64,000 nt of DNA from Phototrophicus methaneseepsis (GCF_015500095.1 NZ_CP062983.1:2604001-2668000), one strand, 5' to 3'. Shown: positions 51,305-61,170, counted from the first letter of the stretch. Notes: generated by a model from the sequence alone, not told the origin. Made by a program: numbers and translations.

Positions 51305-52516
51305 CTATGTTGCAGCAATCGGCATGGATTGGCGATTGCGTAGTAAGCGTTCAAAGTGCAGTAAATACCAATCCACAACTTCGCTCATCGGTAAGCCAGA
51401 AGCTGCGGTGTAATTGCGAAAAGCAACTTGTTTTCGGTATCGGGGGTCATCCAGGAAGCGCGCAATAGATTGTGCCATGCTCTCCGGTTCATCCGGCTGG
51501 AAGAACTCGCCAGTGTAGCCTTCTTCTTGCACGAGTTCCGCCAGATCACCCAGGTTCGGCAGCGCGACGGCTTTGCCATAGCTGCCAGCTTGATGCAATA
51601 CGCCGGAACTGCCCGTTGTGCTGTTATATGGGAAGACGACCACGGCTGCTTCTTTGAAGATACGAGGCACGTCTTCTTCGGCCACATAGCCTGTAAAACG
51701 TACGTTTCCTACATGGGCATATTGTTGCTGGACGTCTTTGAGGTAGCCCCGCGTATTGGGGCTGTCCGTCCCTGCAATGACAAGCTCAAGGGGCTGCTCA
51801 TGTGTTTTCTGTAAGATTTCAAAGGCCTCAATCAGCGCTTCGACCTTTTTATACGTGCCGAACTTGCCGAAGGTCATGATCTGGAGCGGCCCATCTGGCA
51901 GGTCATAATCCGGCGTCGGAATATCCTCAAACGAGCCATGCGGGGCCAGGACCACGTGATTGACATGATATTTATTCGTCAGAATATCGACGTATTTGGG
52001 TATCGTGACAGCGACTAGGTCGGCTTTGAGCATCATCCTTGTGAAGAGATTACCTGCCAAGCGCGTGACGCGTTCAATAATGGGATTGCCACCAAAGCCC
52101 GCTTTATTCAGGTCGACGGTCTCCATGATGTTGTGGAGCAAGATCGCAGTGAGCGGCCCGGTTGATTTCACCAGCCAGGGCGTGAGCAACCCTAATGCTC
52201 CAGGTATGCGCTTATCCGCAAATGTCGCGAATTGCAGGTTCATGAGGACGACATCTGGACGATAGGCCTTGCAGGCTTGCTGGATGCGCAGCGCATTATT
52301 CCATGCGCCGAACCGCCAGCAAGGGCGTATTCTCAGGGTAGCCTGATTTTTGCTTTCATCATCGGCGGGGTATACCTGTCCATCCGGTAGTTCATCTGCC
52401 AGGATGATGACTTCGCTGACTTCCGGCTTTTGACGCAGATGATTGACGAAGTGAAAGGCATATTCGTTGAGGGACCCCTTGCTAGGCGGGTACGTTGATA
52501 CGAGTGCGATTCGCAT
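51305..52516 (-). CDS. GT4/GT1-type glycosyltransferase
   Basis: A 403-residue GT-B retaining-type glycosyltransferase. It starts IALVSTYPPSKGSLNEYAFHF, has a second domain with MTFGKFGTYKKVEALIEAF, and the donor-binding stretch VRFTGYVAEEDVPRIFKEAAVVVFPYNSTTGSSGVLHQAGSYGKAVALPN. Members use nucleotide-sugar donors at the cytoplasmic face. It begins 35 bases inside the GT2 gene, so the two are coupled, and it leads into the STAS genes. Confidence 0.9.
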   Translation of the reverse strand: MRIALVSTYPPSKGSLNEYAFHFVNHLRQKPEVSEVIILADELPDGQVYPADDESKNQATLRIRPCWRFGAWNNALRIQQACKAYRPDVVLMNLQFATFADKRIPGALGLLTPWLVKSTGPLTAILLHNIMETVDLNKAGFGGNPIIERVTRLAGNLFTRMMLKADLVAVTIPKYVDILTNKYHVNHVVLAPHGSFEDIPTPDYDLPDGPLQIMTFGKFGTYKKVEALIEAFEILQKTHEQPLELVIAGTDSPNTRGYLKDVQQQYAHVGNVRFTGYVAEEDVPRIFKEAAVVVFPYNSTTGSSGVLHQAGSYGKAVALPNLGDLAELVQEEGYTGEFFQPDEPESMAQSIARFLDDPRYRKQVAFRNYTAASGLPMSEVVDWYLLHFERLLRNRQSMPIAAT

Positions 52517-53294
52517 AATCGTTCAATCTCCTGCTATATATCCTTTTCAGATCATTGGTCTTGATTTTGAAAATATCGCGTACAAAACGCTGCACTTCTT
52601 TACGCGTATCGACCTTAGAACCTGGGGCATCCACCCATGAGACGGGAATTTCTGTGACTTTGTAGCCAACCTTAGAGGCGAGGTACAAAATCTCCAGGTC
52701 GAAGGAAAAACCCATAATAGTCTGTGCACTGTGGAGTTGGTGTGCTGCCTCACGCGTATACATCTTGAAGCCGCATTGTGTATCGCTTACGCCGAAGTTG
52801 AGGCCATAACGGACAATCATGCGCAGCCCACGGCTGAGGATATGGCGAAAGAGTGACTTATTGGTCACTTCGGCACCTTCTGCCGCGCGAGACCCTACCG
52901 CAACATCATAATCACCCTGGTCAAGGGCCTTGATGAATTTGCCGATTTCTTCAATGGGTGTGGAATTATCTGCATCGGAGAAGAGGACATATTTGCCACG
53001 AGCGGCGAGCATGCCCCGCCTGACGGCACAACCTTTGCCACCATTCTCTGGGGTCTTCAACACGCGCAGGTTGGCAAATCCCAATTCTTCGACCAATTTG
53101 ACGGTATCATCTTTTGAGCAGTCATCCGCGATGATTAGCTCCCATGGAAAGCCCAGGTCGGAGACATAAGACGCGATAGCGCCAATCGTCGGGATAATGC
53201 GGATTTCTTCGTTATACGCTGGAATCACGATTGACAAGAAGGGTTCGCCTTCAAGGGGTGTGTTCTTCCAGCGTTCATAGTTGTTATATGGCAT
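52482..53294 (-). CDS. GT2 glycosyltransferase (polyprenyl-phosphate sugar synthase-like)
   Basis: About 270 residues, GT-A fold. FLSIVIPAYNEEIRIIPTIGAI at the N-terminus, WELIIADDCSKDDTVKLV, the metal motif FSDADNSTPIEEIG, and FRHILSRGLRMIVRYGLNFGVSDTQCGFKMY closely follow the dolichyl/polyprenyl-phosphate mannose or glucose synthase pattern. It would make the lipid-linked sugar used by the GT-C-type enzymes upstream. ATG 53294 with AGGAG is the start; the 40-residue extension to 53414 overlaps the PIG-V gene. No C-terminal membrane helices are present. Confidence 0.92.
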   Translation of the reverse strand: MPYNNYERWKNTPLEGEPFLSIVIPAYNEEIRIIPTIGAIASYVSDLGFPWELIIADDCSKDDTVKLVEELGFANLRVLKTPENGGKGCAVRRGMLAARGKYVLFSDADNSTPIEEIGKFIKALDQGDYDVAVGSRAAEGAEVTNKSLFRHILSRGLRMIVRYGLNFGVSDTQCGFKMYTREAAHQLHSAQTIMGFSFDLEILYLASKVGYKVTEIPVSWVDAPGSKVDTRKEVQRFVRDIFKIKTNDLKRIYSRRLNDYANRTRINVPA

Positions 53295-53311
53295 AGAAAT
53301 TGCTCCTGCTA

Positions 53312-54550
53312 CTAAGCAACAAATATCCAGTTCACGAACATGGTCGTCAGGATGCCCAACAACACGCTGAATACCACCATGAGCGTGCGGTCTAGCCATT
53401 GCCATCGTCCCCAATAGCCCAACATCATAAAGAAGGGGAAGATCACCAATGCATAACGTGATAGGCTGCCTGTGCCGCTGGTCGATGGAATCACGATAGA
53501 AATGATGGCATAGAGCGCATAGCTGGCTCCTAAGCGCCGCCAGATGGCAATCGATACGAACAAGACAGCAAAGTAAGCGCCGAGGTCAATCACAACGTGC
53601 CACCAGATATCCCCCCGGAAGAAATCCCCACCGAAGAGACCCGCCAAATCACGCATGATGATCGCCCAGGGGCCGAGCATTTCTCGCCCCCAGGCGCTTT
53701 GTGTGGTGGAAAAAGCAACTGGATCACTGAATTCATGATTGAGAAAGAGCATATAACTGAGTAAGCCCAAGGGGATTAAACAGATAATGCCGAGGTTGAA
53801 CCAATCCGTGCGCAGCGCTTTGAGGAGATTCTTCCAGGCTTGGGGCTTATGAATGGTGCCAAGCGTCCAACCATGGAATCGCAGCCATTCCAAACCCGTG
53901 ACGCCCCAGACGACCACGCCCACAATACGCGACGACGCGCATAACATCCCGAAAAGCGCCGCCCACGCCCACATATGGTTACGCGCGTAATACACGGTGG
54001 CGATAGTAAAGAACAGGAACGTGCTCTCCGTATAGACTGCTGTGAAGAAGAAAGACGTCGGGAAGGCGGCAATGTAGAATACGGTCCGGCTAGCTGTGGC
54101 GGCGTCGAACTCCAATTCAGTGAGTTTGTAGAGATAGACCAACGCACCGAATAGGAAGCTGTTGCTGACGAAGACCCCTGCTGCCAGGGTGCCCATGATA
54201 GGGGCCAGAAAGCTAACGATTAGCGGGTACAGGGGGAAGAAGGCGACCGAGCTTTGCTGCCCTGGGATAAACCAGTAGCCTGTTTCCACAATGCGGATAT
54301 AGAAGGCGCTATCCCACCGCGCCCAGACATCCAGAAAGACGTTATTCGGGTTAACATGATAAAGTCCCTCACCTGTGACGCCTGGAATGGCAATTTCCGC
54401 GAGATACGCGCCCAGGAAGACAATCAGGCGTGTGACGAGGAATGCCAATAGGGGGCGCGTCAGCCAGTAGTATTCTGGCCGGTTGATGCGCTCAGCAAGA
54501 TGCTGCAATCTATCCGCAATGGGGGTGATGCGCGTCTGGATTGATTGCAT
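53312..54550 (-). CDS. PIG-V-like mannosyltransferase (GT-C)
   Basis: A 412-residue polytopic protein with about ten helices. The GT-C motif sits in the first outside loop as FLDVWARWDSAFYIRIVETGYW, followed by SVAFFPLYPLIV and AAFPTSFFFTAVYTESTFLFFTIAT, all typical of the PIG-V/GPI mannosyltransferase II-like family. It probably transfers mannose from a polyprenyl-phosphate donor on the outer face. The donor synthase is a good match to the GT2 gene 17 bases downstream. It follows the repeat protein gene with only one base between. Confidence 0.9.
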   Translation of the reverse strand: MQSIQTRITPIADRLQHLAERINRPEYYWLTRPLLAFLVTRLIVFLGAYLAEIAIPGVTGEGLYHVNPNNVFLDVWARWDSAFYIRIVETGYWFIPGQQSSVAFFPLYPLIVSFLAPIMGTLAAGVFVSNSFLFGALVYLYKLTELEFDAATASRTVFYIAAFPTSFFFTAVYTESTFLFFTIATVYYARNHMWAWAALFGMLCASSRIVGVVVWGVTGLEWLRFHGWTLGTIHKPQAWKNLLKALRTDWFNLGIICLIPLGLLSYMLFLNHEFSDPVAFSTTQSAWGREMLGPWAIIMRDLAGLFGGDFFRGDIWWHVVIDLGAYFAVLFVSIAIWRRLGASYALYAIISIVIPSTSGTGSLSRYALVIFPFFMMLGYWGRWQWLDRTLMVVFSVLLGILTTMFVNWIFVA

Positions 54551-54551
54551 G

Positions 54552-56405
54552 TTATTGACCTAACTGCATATTGACGTTCGAGAAGACAACAGGCCCGCTA
54601 AAGCTCACCAGCCCGATCCAACCACTGGAGCGCTGAATGGGAATGGCTTCTACGAGTGTTTCGCCGTTAACCTGAATGTCGAAGTTATCTGTATGGACGG
54701 ATAACAGCAGGTTGTATGTTTCGCCGGGGGCGAGTTCCAGGGGGATGCCCCCTTCGCCTGTGAAGATGCCATCAGCATCATACCGTCCCCAGAATAGTTC
54801 CTGACCATTGCTGCCAAAGCGCACCATGTGTGCCAGACCGCGATCATCGCGGCCCTGCATATGGAAGATAATGCCCGCACCCGCATCCGGGTTATCTACT
54901 GGCAGAGAAATATCTGCGCTGATGTTGAACTGTTCGCCACCCAGCCCGGTGCCCGCTACATAATCTGTGGCTTCGACATCAGATTGAGTAATCGTGCTGC
55001 CTTCGACAGTCCAGTTGCCGCTGGCTGCTTCAGCATCAATGTTAGCTGTAGGGACGGATTCAGTCGCATCTATGCTGGGGGAGGGCGCATTTGTGAAGAC
55101 ATCCACCTGCTCAAAAGCGACAACGCTCTGAGAACTCGTCAAACCAATGTAGCTGGGAGATGTCGGGTTATTGACGGGTATCCCCGTGGCTAGCTGAGCA
55201 TTATCAAGATAGACATCGTAAGTTTCGCCCTGGGTCCTGATTTCGAGCGTGTGGGGTGCTTGGCCCGGTAAGTTCACTTGCGCGCTCCCCTGACCATTGA
55301 AGACGCCACTTTCATCGAAGTAACCCCAGGCGATGACATCACCTGTATCGATATAGCGGATCATATGGCCGCCGTTCTTGTTATCTGGCGCGGGTATATT
55401 GAATAAGACCCCGCCCCCAACACCATCACGATGCTGGAAAGTGGCTCTCATGGTCATAGGGTACGTGACTGGACGCTGATAAATCGCGCTCAGGTCGAAG
55501 CCATCCGTCTGGCTCTGGACGAAAGTGCCATCCTGATAGGCCCAATTGCCTGTGATAGGCAGCCACAACGATTCGCCACCGGCTGGGCCTTCAAATGAAT
55601 CCCCAAAAAGGCGTTGCTGTTCTATATCAATGGGGTCTGGCGCGCTGGTGACGAGCGTTGGCTCGCTCCCTGGCTCGTCTGTTGGCTCTACGACGGGTTC
55701 TGTAACTTGTTCGATGGGCTGTTCCGCCACATCGCTGGATTGCGAAATCTCATTAATTGCGATGTTATCGAAGGCGACCTGGGATGAGGCGGTAATAAAG
55801 CCCACGGCGCCGCCTTTGTAGTTCAACGGAATATCGCCAGCGACGACGGCATCATCAATCAGTAGGTCATAGTCGTTTTCATTGACTTCGACGCGCAGCT
55901 TATGCGGATCGGCATTATCTGGTGCCATCGAGAGCGGCACACTCCCCTGGCCGATAAAGTCGCTGTCGTCGCCAAAATACCCATAAATGAGCCAGAGCTG
56001 CCCATTGTCTACATTGAAGCGCACCATGTGGCTTTTCTGGCGGCTGGTTGTCTGCTGGGCGTTGAAGTAGATGCCGCCCCCCATAGACCCACCCAGGTAA
56101 CGTAAGGTCGCCTCAGCGCCATAGGGCTGCTCGGCTGTGACAGCTATCGGCACAAAGGCGCTTAAATCAAAGCCATCTGTGCTGAGCTGCACCAGCATTT
56201 GATCACGAATTTCCCAATCGCCGCCAAATTCTTCATAAGGTACTTCACTCAGAGTGTCGAAGGTTTCATAATATGGGAAGCTAAAGCGGGGCTCAATGGG
56301 TTGTGCAGCTAGCCGTGTATACAGGCCAATGTTGAGTATAGCTAAGGCAACCACAAATAGGCCCAGCGGTAGCCAAGTTGAACGAAATGATGTTCTTTGC
56401 AGCAC
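54552..56405 (-). CDS. exported protein with three concanavalin-like (LamG/DUF1080-type) repeats
   Basis: A 617-residue protein anchored by one N-terminal helix (about 11-30). Three homologous domains of about 150-160 residues follow at about 60-218, 287-437 and 463-615, joined by Pro/Glu/Thr-rich linkers. Each has a W, a TDGFDLSA-like or related strand, a G-GG--FN motif, HMVRF or HMIRY (126-130, 347-351, 526-530), GYFxxxGxFxGQG-like turns and a Gly-Leu/Phe-rich closing strand. The fold resembles concanavalin-like jelly rolls that bind or act on sugars; no catalytic residues are evident. It sits inside the glycan operon, so glycan binding at the cell surface is likely but inferred. Confidence 0.82.
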   Translation of the reverse strand: MLQRTSFRSTWLPLGLFVVALAILNIGLYTRLAAQPIEPRFSFPYYETFDTLSEVPYEEFGGDWEIRDQMLVQLSTDGFDLSAFVPIAVTAEQPYGAEATLRYLGGSMGGGIYFNAQQTTSRQKSHMVRFNVDNGQLWLIYGYFGDDSDFIGQGSVPLSMAPDNADPHKLRVEVNENDYDLLIDDAVVAGDIPLNYKGGAVGFITASSQVAFDNIAINEISQSSDVAEQPIEQVTEPVVEPTDEPGSEPTLVTSAPDPIDIEQQRLFGDSFEGPAGGESLWLPITGNWAYQDGTFVQSQTDGFDLSAIYQRPVTYPMTMRATFQHRDGVGGGVLFNIPAPDNKNGGHMIRYIDTGDVIAWGYFDESGVFNGQGSAQVNLPGQAPHTLEIRTQGETYDVYLDNAQLATGIPVNNPTSPSYIGLTSSQSVVAFEQVDVFTNAPSPSIDATESVPTANIDAEAASGNWTVEGSTITQSDVEATDYVAGTGLGGEQFNISADISLPVDNPDAGAGIIFHMQGRDDRGLAHMVRFGSNGQELFWGRYDADGIFTGEGGIPLELAPGETYNLLLSVHTDNFDIQVNGETLVEAIPIQRSSGWIGLVSFSGPVVFSNVNMQLGQ

Positions 56406-56491
56406 TCTGTTTATGCTCCCTTGTCTATAAATGATTATATGGGCGAGGAATCAATGTTTTGAATTAAGGATTTATAGAAAAGTATTAACGA

Positions 56492-57088
56492 TTAACTGTA
56501 ACGAAGTGTGATCTGGCGTATGCGCCAGAACCCCTGGTCAAGCGTCATGACGACAGAGGCGGAGGTTTTGAGCCTGAATGTTGAGCTATGAACAACACGC
56601 GTAATGAAGAAGCCTTCGTCTTCAAAGGCAACGACGCTGCCATCCTCGCTAAAGAAGGTCAGCCGTAGAACGTGGCCGCTTGTCTGGAGGGATTCACTCT
56701 GTTCTGGGGATATGTCGGCCATCGCCTGAGCATAAGCTGCACCTGCCCAGTAGGTCGCCATATCGCTGGTATCCCCTGTCAGATGGGCGCGACCCAGGGC
56801 ATCCCAGGCCAGCCAGTAAGCGGAGATCATCTCCTCGTATTCTGAGCGCTTGGGTAATATCTCGTTGGTACCGATGGCTGCACTTGTACGTGTGGAACGC
56901 CAATAAGCTTCTTCTCGCTCTGGGATGGCGAGCGTATGCCCCCGGAAGATCGATGCTGGATCCGCGCCTTGCTGAAACGCCGCGATGAAGCGAGAGAGTA
57001 GCGAGATCCCTACGACGACGAGAACCGCCGTAACCGCCATCCCCACGACGAAGATGCCAAACTTTACCTGAGTCTTATTGAGCGACAT
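56492..57088 (-). CDS. membrane-anchored protein of unknown function, possibly NTF2/IMS-like
   Basis: 198 residues. An N-terminal helix (about 10-34) is followed by a domain with EEMISAYWLAWDALGRAHLTGDTSDMATYW and, later, a strand-rich half ending in FWRIRQITLRYS. Helices followed by a curved sheet resemble NTF2-like or IMS (ARC6-type) domains, and the same pattern appears in the C-terminal half of the neighbouring PTPS-related protein. This is a resemblance, not an identification. ATG 57088 with GGAG is preferred to the GTG one codon upstream. It overlaps the preceding gene by 14 bases and leads into the triple-repeat protein gene after 86 bases. Confidence 0.7.
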   Translation of the reverse strand: MSLNKTQVKFGIFVVGMAVTAVLVVVGISLLSRFIAAFQQGADPASIFRGHTLAIPEREEAYWRSTRTSAAIGTNEILPKRSEYEEMISAYWLAWDALGRAHLTGDTSDMATYWAGAAYAQAMADISPEQSESLQTSGHVLRLTFFSEDGSVVAFEDEGFFITRVVHSSTFRLKTSASVVMTLDQGFWRIRQITLRYS

Positions 57089-58028
57089 CACACCGCTCCG
57101 CCGTTACTTCTAGCATGGCAGGCTCGGCATGGGCCTGGCCGGAACTGGCCCCGTAGACAAAGTGGCCTGTTTGCAGCGGTGCGGGCAGGCGCAGCATGGC
57201 TGTGCCATCAATGGTACGGCCATATCCCTGGCCGTCATCCCAGGTGAAGGTGACCAGTGTGCCATCAACCACGTTATATGCGTTGGAATCAAGGATAGTA
57301 GCCTCTAAGGTGACCATATCCCGGCCATCATTTAGGACGCAATCTGGCACCAGCTCCAGTTCTACTTTGGATGGCACCCCCGATGTTTGGACGAGCTCTA
57401 GAGACGCGGCAAGCTGGTCCTGTGCAATAGAGAGCCGTAAGCGCCCTGGTCCGCCTTGGCTTACCAGTTGGAGATACCCCAGGCCTTCTCGATATTCAAA
57501 GGGATACATGAGCGATTCACCAGTAGGGTATTGAACATGAAGCGAGAAATGGCTGTCGTTAGGCGGCGCATTGCCCCATAGGTCACGCGGGAGGATCATC
57601 ACCGTTGTTTCGCCTTCGCCATAAGATGGCAGGCTGTTCATGGTGCTGAATAAATCTACCTGGGCGGGTTCTGCTGGCAGCACGGCGAGATTTTGCTCAA
57701 CGGTATCATTGCCGTATGTGATGATAAGCAGGCTTTCCCCGGCCTGGGTGATGGTCCCTTCAGGGATGTGCCACAATGCAATGCTGCCTGTGCCGAGTGT
57801 CAACGTTTCGTGCAGGACCTGTAAGCCATTGATAATGGAAGCCTCTAAGGTATCCCCAACGCTGCCATTGTCTATCGTAATGTTGAGGGCCCATGCCTCA
57901 CCTGCTGTGAGGGTTATGGGGCCTTCCAGTGTGATTTTGCCTGTTTCTGAGAAGGCATAGACGAGTCGGAACGCAATCCCCAGAAGAACAGCCGTCAGCA
58001 GGATATATTTTCTGTGATGTTTTGTCAT
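57075..58028 (-). CDS. exported Ig-like/invasin-type domain protein
   Basis: 317 residues. A signal peptide or anchor (about 8-25) is followed by beta-rich repeats. Strands such as GPITLTAGEAWALNITIDNG and PSKVELELVPDCVLNDGRDMVTLEATILDSNAYNVVDGTLVTFTWDDGQG follow the pattern of invasin/bacterial Ig-like (Big_1-type) domains. At least two such domains are visible. It overlaps the PTPS-related gene by four bases (ATGA) and the next gene by 14, which implies tight co-expression. Its role in the surface machine is unknown; it could be structural or bind the product. Confidence 0.75.
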   Translation of the reverse strand: MTKHHRKYILLTAVLLGIAFRLVYAFSETGKITLEGPITLTAGEAWALNITIDNGSVGDTLEASIINGLQVLHETLTLGTGSIALWHIPEGTITQAGESLLIITYGNDTVEQNLAVLPAEPAQVDLFSTMNSLPSYGEGETTVMILPRDLWGNAPPNDSHFSLHVQYPTGESLMYPFEYREGLGYLQLVSQGGPGRLRLSIAQDQLAASLELVQTSGVPSKVELELVPDCVLNDGRDMVTLEATILDSNAYNVVDGTLVTFTWDDGQGYGRTIDGTAMLRLPAPLQTGHFVYGASSGQAHAEPAMLEVTAERCDVAQ

Positions 58029-61000
58029 CGGCTGTACCCATAGACGACAACATCGGGCACTGTACTATCCCAATCGACCAGACGCGGCCCTGTAATCGTC
58101 ACAGGGAGGTCCATTAGCTGCAAATCATCGGGTACGGTGGGCAAAGAATAAGCCAGCGTTTTACCAGGGGCAATCGCTTGTTCCAGATAGGTACCATCAA
58201 CCCAATAAGGATTACCATCTATATCGGTAAAAGTCGTGAGCAAACGCGGAATATCGACCATCTGTAAGCCGGCATTGTAAAGCGTATGGTCGTTGAGCAT
58301 GACGAGTGAGCGACCCAGATTATGAGATGTGGGTACCCCGCGCACGATCAACTCCACCGAATCAACGACGCCAATATCCAGGATGTCTGTCGCGGAAGCC
58401 CCCGTAAAATCTACGCGGAAAGGTGTAATTTCCTGGGGCCAGAGCTGGTGCATCATGCCATCCATGACGTTTGTTTCCGCCAGACGGTTGAGATTTTTGT
58501 CGCGCAGGATAGCTGTAATGGTCAGATGAGCCGGGGCGGAGGCATGATTTTTGACAGCACCGATCACGCTAATCAGGCCCTCAAAACGGCCTTCAATGCG
58601 GCCCGCGTCATAGGACTCTGGCGCGAATCCAATCGGCACATCAGGCACATAGACCACCTGCACCGGGCTGACGCTGAGGATGGATCGGTCCAGCACGCCG
58701 CGATTGAGTGCTGTTTCGTCCAGCGTTGTCAGGGGTAAGTCCAGGTAGAAATCGACATTAGACGTCGCAACAAAGGTCTCGCGAGGCACCTCAGGGGGTT
58801 CGATGTCCAGGACGAGTTGCCATGTGCCGCCTTGTGGGATGAGCTGCCATGTTTCTTCAACGGGATAGGTGCCAAGTGAGGTCAACCATTCCGCCGTTAC
58901 ATAGGCCGTCACGGAGCCATCCGCATTGGGTTCGACGTCTGTATAAAGGTTTTCGAGCTTGGCAAATGACGCCAGAATACCACCCTGGAGCGATAGCCAG
59001 CGCAGATATTCTTCCTGGGTGAGGTCCGTTGCCAGATAGGTATAGCTATCCGTAAAGCGCTTGAAGTCCAATGCATCGTAATAATTGAGAATGACGGCTT
59101 CTGGCGAGACGGTCTTCTGGCGGAAGACGCGCCATGCGACGACGACACCGCCGGCCAGCACAATAAGCAGTAAAACACCATAGAGCACACGGCGCGGCCT
59201 GGGATTGAGTTTAAGCTCCGGGAAGAGACGGCGCGTGATGCGCTTCCATAGCTGCCAGTCTTCACTTGGGAACTGGACTTCATGCGTGTCATCATCGATC
59301 AGCCAGAAGCGGATTATACGCAGCCGGACGATACGTTTAATGATGGGTGTGCGCTGCAAGCTGAGGTTGAAGCGTGGCACGATCGCCGTTGTGAAGAAAA
59401 AGACCACCGTTGCAACGAATAAGCTGCCTACGGGGAGCGTGCCCCACATCAAGCGCTGCCATGCCGGGTATACTGTAACGGGGATTTGTGCGGGCAGTGG
59501 CGGTACATCGGCACGCTCCCATACCTGGACGTCATTTTCCAATACGCCCAGTTTATGCCATCCTGAAAAGTAGAGGATTGGCTCGTAAAAGGCATCATTG
59601 GCAAACGTGTACTTCAGATTATAGCGCTGCGGATTGGTCAGGAATGCTTGTAAGCTGCCCAGGCCGGGGATGCTGGTGAACTTCGCTCCATCAAGGCGCT
59701 CAATAGGGGTACTGGTGAGTTCTGGTAGGCGGCGGGCACTATGGTAATTGCCTTCTACATTAAGTGCGGTCGTTTGTGCGCTGAGCCATGCAAGCTGATC
59801 GCCAAAGCCGAGTGTGAGGTAACGCCAGTTGTCATGGTTATCCTTGGCTAAAAATTCCACGATCGGCGTCATATCTACGCTGCCGGGTTGGAACTTACGA
59901 TACTGCGTGAGGTTGGCTGTAAACAGGGCAAAGCCGACCAGAGATAGCAGTAGGCCGACAGCTAACCCAATCCGCCAAAATGAGCCAAATCGAGCAGTGA
60001 TCCAGCGGCCTAATCGCCCATGGAGTAAGCTTTCAAGGAATTGACCCGCAAAGGGCAGAATGATAATCGAAGCCCAGAAGGTGAAACGGTCCAACGTGAG
60101 GATATAGAATGCCCCTTTCAGCATGAAGGCCGGTATGGGGGTTGTTCCCCCTGTTCCGAGTAGGGCCATCAAAGCCAGTGAAGAGGCTAGAATCCAGTTG
60201 GTCGTGCCAAAGCCCTTATAGAGTGCATACGGCAAAATGAAGAGCATGACGCCCCAGGGTATCAGGAAGAACATCAGCCCTGCTGCTGTATTTTCCAGAA
60301 AGCTATCGCGGCTGGCATGAGGGATTGTGATTTGCGTGATGGGGTCGCTGCGGCTCCAGAGCCAGTATGGCAGCACCGTGACGACAAGGATGATAATCAA
60401 CCCAACACCGAAGACCCCACATCTGAAAAAAGCAGGTGCCACCCGGGCGACACGTTGGCGGATCAGGGGCCAGATCTGCCGGGGGGTGAACTTTTCGCCT
60501 TCGAAGTGATTTTCGTCCTTGTGCGGAGAGCGGAACTTGCGCAATAGGAGGGTCGCCAGGATGGGGCCACTGAAGAAAACCATGCCGAACAGCGTCGTCA
60601 CATGGTGCCCAGCGGCAGCGATCATCAGTAAGGCCCAACCCCTGAATAGATCACTGATGTTACCATCTTCAACCCAGCGCCAGACGAAGGGCAGCGCATT
60701 CAGCATCACACCAATGACGAACATCGTCGGTAATTGACCGAAGACGTGCACAGTTTCTGCAACGCTGCTGCTGAAGACGACCAGTAAAGCCGCATAAAGG
60801 GCTGGGCGCTCATCGACCCAGAGGCGGCTAAAGCGGTAAACACCAAGTGTCGTCACCAATGTAGAGACGAGCATGACGATGATAAAGCCGACAGGCAGGC
60901 TGAACATCTTGGAGAGTAAAGCCGTTAGTTGGTGCGTCAGCGGAGGGTAGCTGACCATTGTAAAGCCAGTATACCAGCGCGGCTCCCATGGGTTCCACCA

Positions 61001-61162
61001 GGAACGCGCATAGTGATCTGCAAAGAAGATATGTACGAAGGCATCATAAGTGCCGCGATAGGTCCCTGAGAGCAACAGCCCACTATGGAACGTCAGCGAC
61101 CCAAGGATCGCCAATACCAGCAGCCGATAGCGTGTAAACCAGGCATCGAATCGGGTCATCAT
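58025..61162 (-). CDS. large GT-C-like membrane protein (PTPS-related family)
   Basis: 1045 residues. About the first 620 form many membrane helices with the first outer loop GTYRGTYDAFVHIFFADHYARSWWNPWEPRWYTGF, matching the 6-pyruvoyl-tetrahydropterin-synthase-related (GT-C-like) membrane family. Asp and His in YDAFVH may be catalytic. An outer domain follows (about 440-570). After a last helix near 700 the C-terminal part (about 720-1045) is extracytoplasmic: an NTF2/IMS-like segment, then beta domains. Polyprenyl-linked sugar transfer or polymerisation is likely by family. It follows the flippase gene by 8 bases. Confidence 0.82.
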   Translation of the reverse strand: MMTRFDAWFTRYRLLVLAILGSLTFHSGLLLSGTYRGTYDAFVHIFFADHYARSWWNPWEPRWYTGFTMVSYPPLTHQLTALLSKMFSLPVGFIIVMLVSTLVTTLGVYRFSRLWVDERPALYAALLVVFSSSVAETVHVFGQLPTMFVIGVMLNALPFVWRWVEDGNISDLFRGWALLMIAAAGHHVTTLFGMVFFSGPILATLLLRKFRSPHKDENHFEGEKFTPRQIWPLIRQRVARVAPAFFRCGVFGVGLIIILVVTVLPYWLWSRSDPITQITIPHASRDSFLENTAAGLMFFLIPWGVMLFILPYALYKGFGTTNWILASSLALMALLGTGGTTPIPAFMLKGAFYILTLDRFTFWASIIILPFAGQFLESLLHGRLGRWITARFGSFWRIGLAVGLLLSLVGFALFTANLTQYRKFQPGSVDMTPIVEFLAKDNHDNWRYLTLGFGDQLAWLSAQTTALNVEGNYHSARRLPELTSTPIERLDGAKFTSIPGLGSLQAFLTNPQRYNLKYTFANDAFYEPILYFSGWHKLGVLENDVQVWERADVPPLPAQIPVTVYPAWQRLMWGTLPVGSLFVATVVFFFTTAIVPRFNLSLQRTPIIKRIVRLRIIRFWLIDDDTHEVQFPSEDWQLWKRITRRLFPELKLNPRPRRVLYGVLLLIVLAGGVVVAWRVFRQKTVSPEAVILNYYDALDFKRFTDSYTYLATDLTQEEYLRWLSLQGGILASFAKLENLYTDVEPNADGSVTAYVTAEWLTSLGTYPVEETWQLIPQGGTWQLVLDIEPPEVPRETFVATSNVDFYLDLPLTTLDETALNRGVLDRSILSVSPVQVVYVPDVPIGFAPESYDAGRIEGRFEGLISVIGAVKNHASAPAHLTITAILRDKNLNRLAETNVMDGMMHQLWPQEITPFRVDFTGASATDILDIGVVDSVELIVRGVPTSHNLGRSLVMLNDHTLYNAGLQMVDIPRLLTTFTDIDGNPYWVDGTYLEQAIAPGKTLAYSLPTVPDDLQLMDLPVTITGPRLVDWDSTVPDVVVYGYSR

Positions 61163-61170
61163 GGGCGTAC

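Noticed and set aside
53295-53414. 40-residue extension of the GT2 gene
   Set aside because: It overlaps the PIG-V-like gene and lacks GT2 sequence; ATG 53294 has a good AGGAG.
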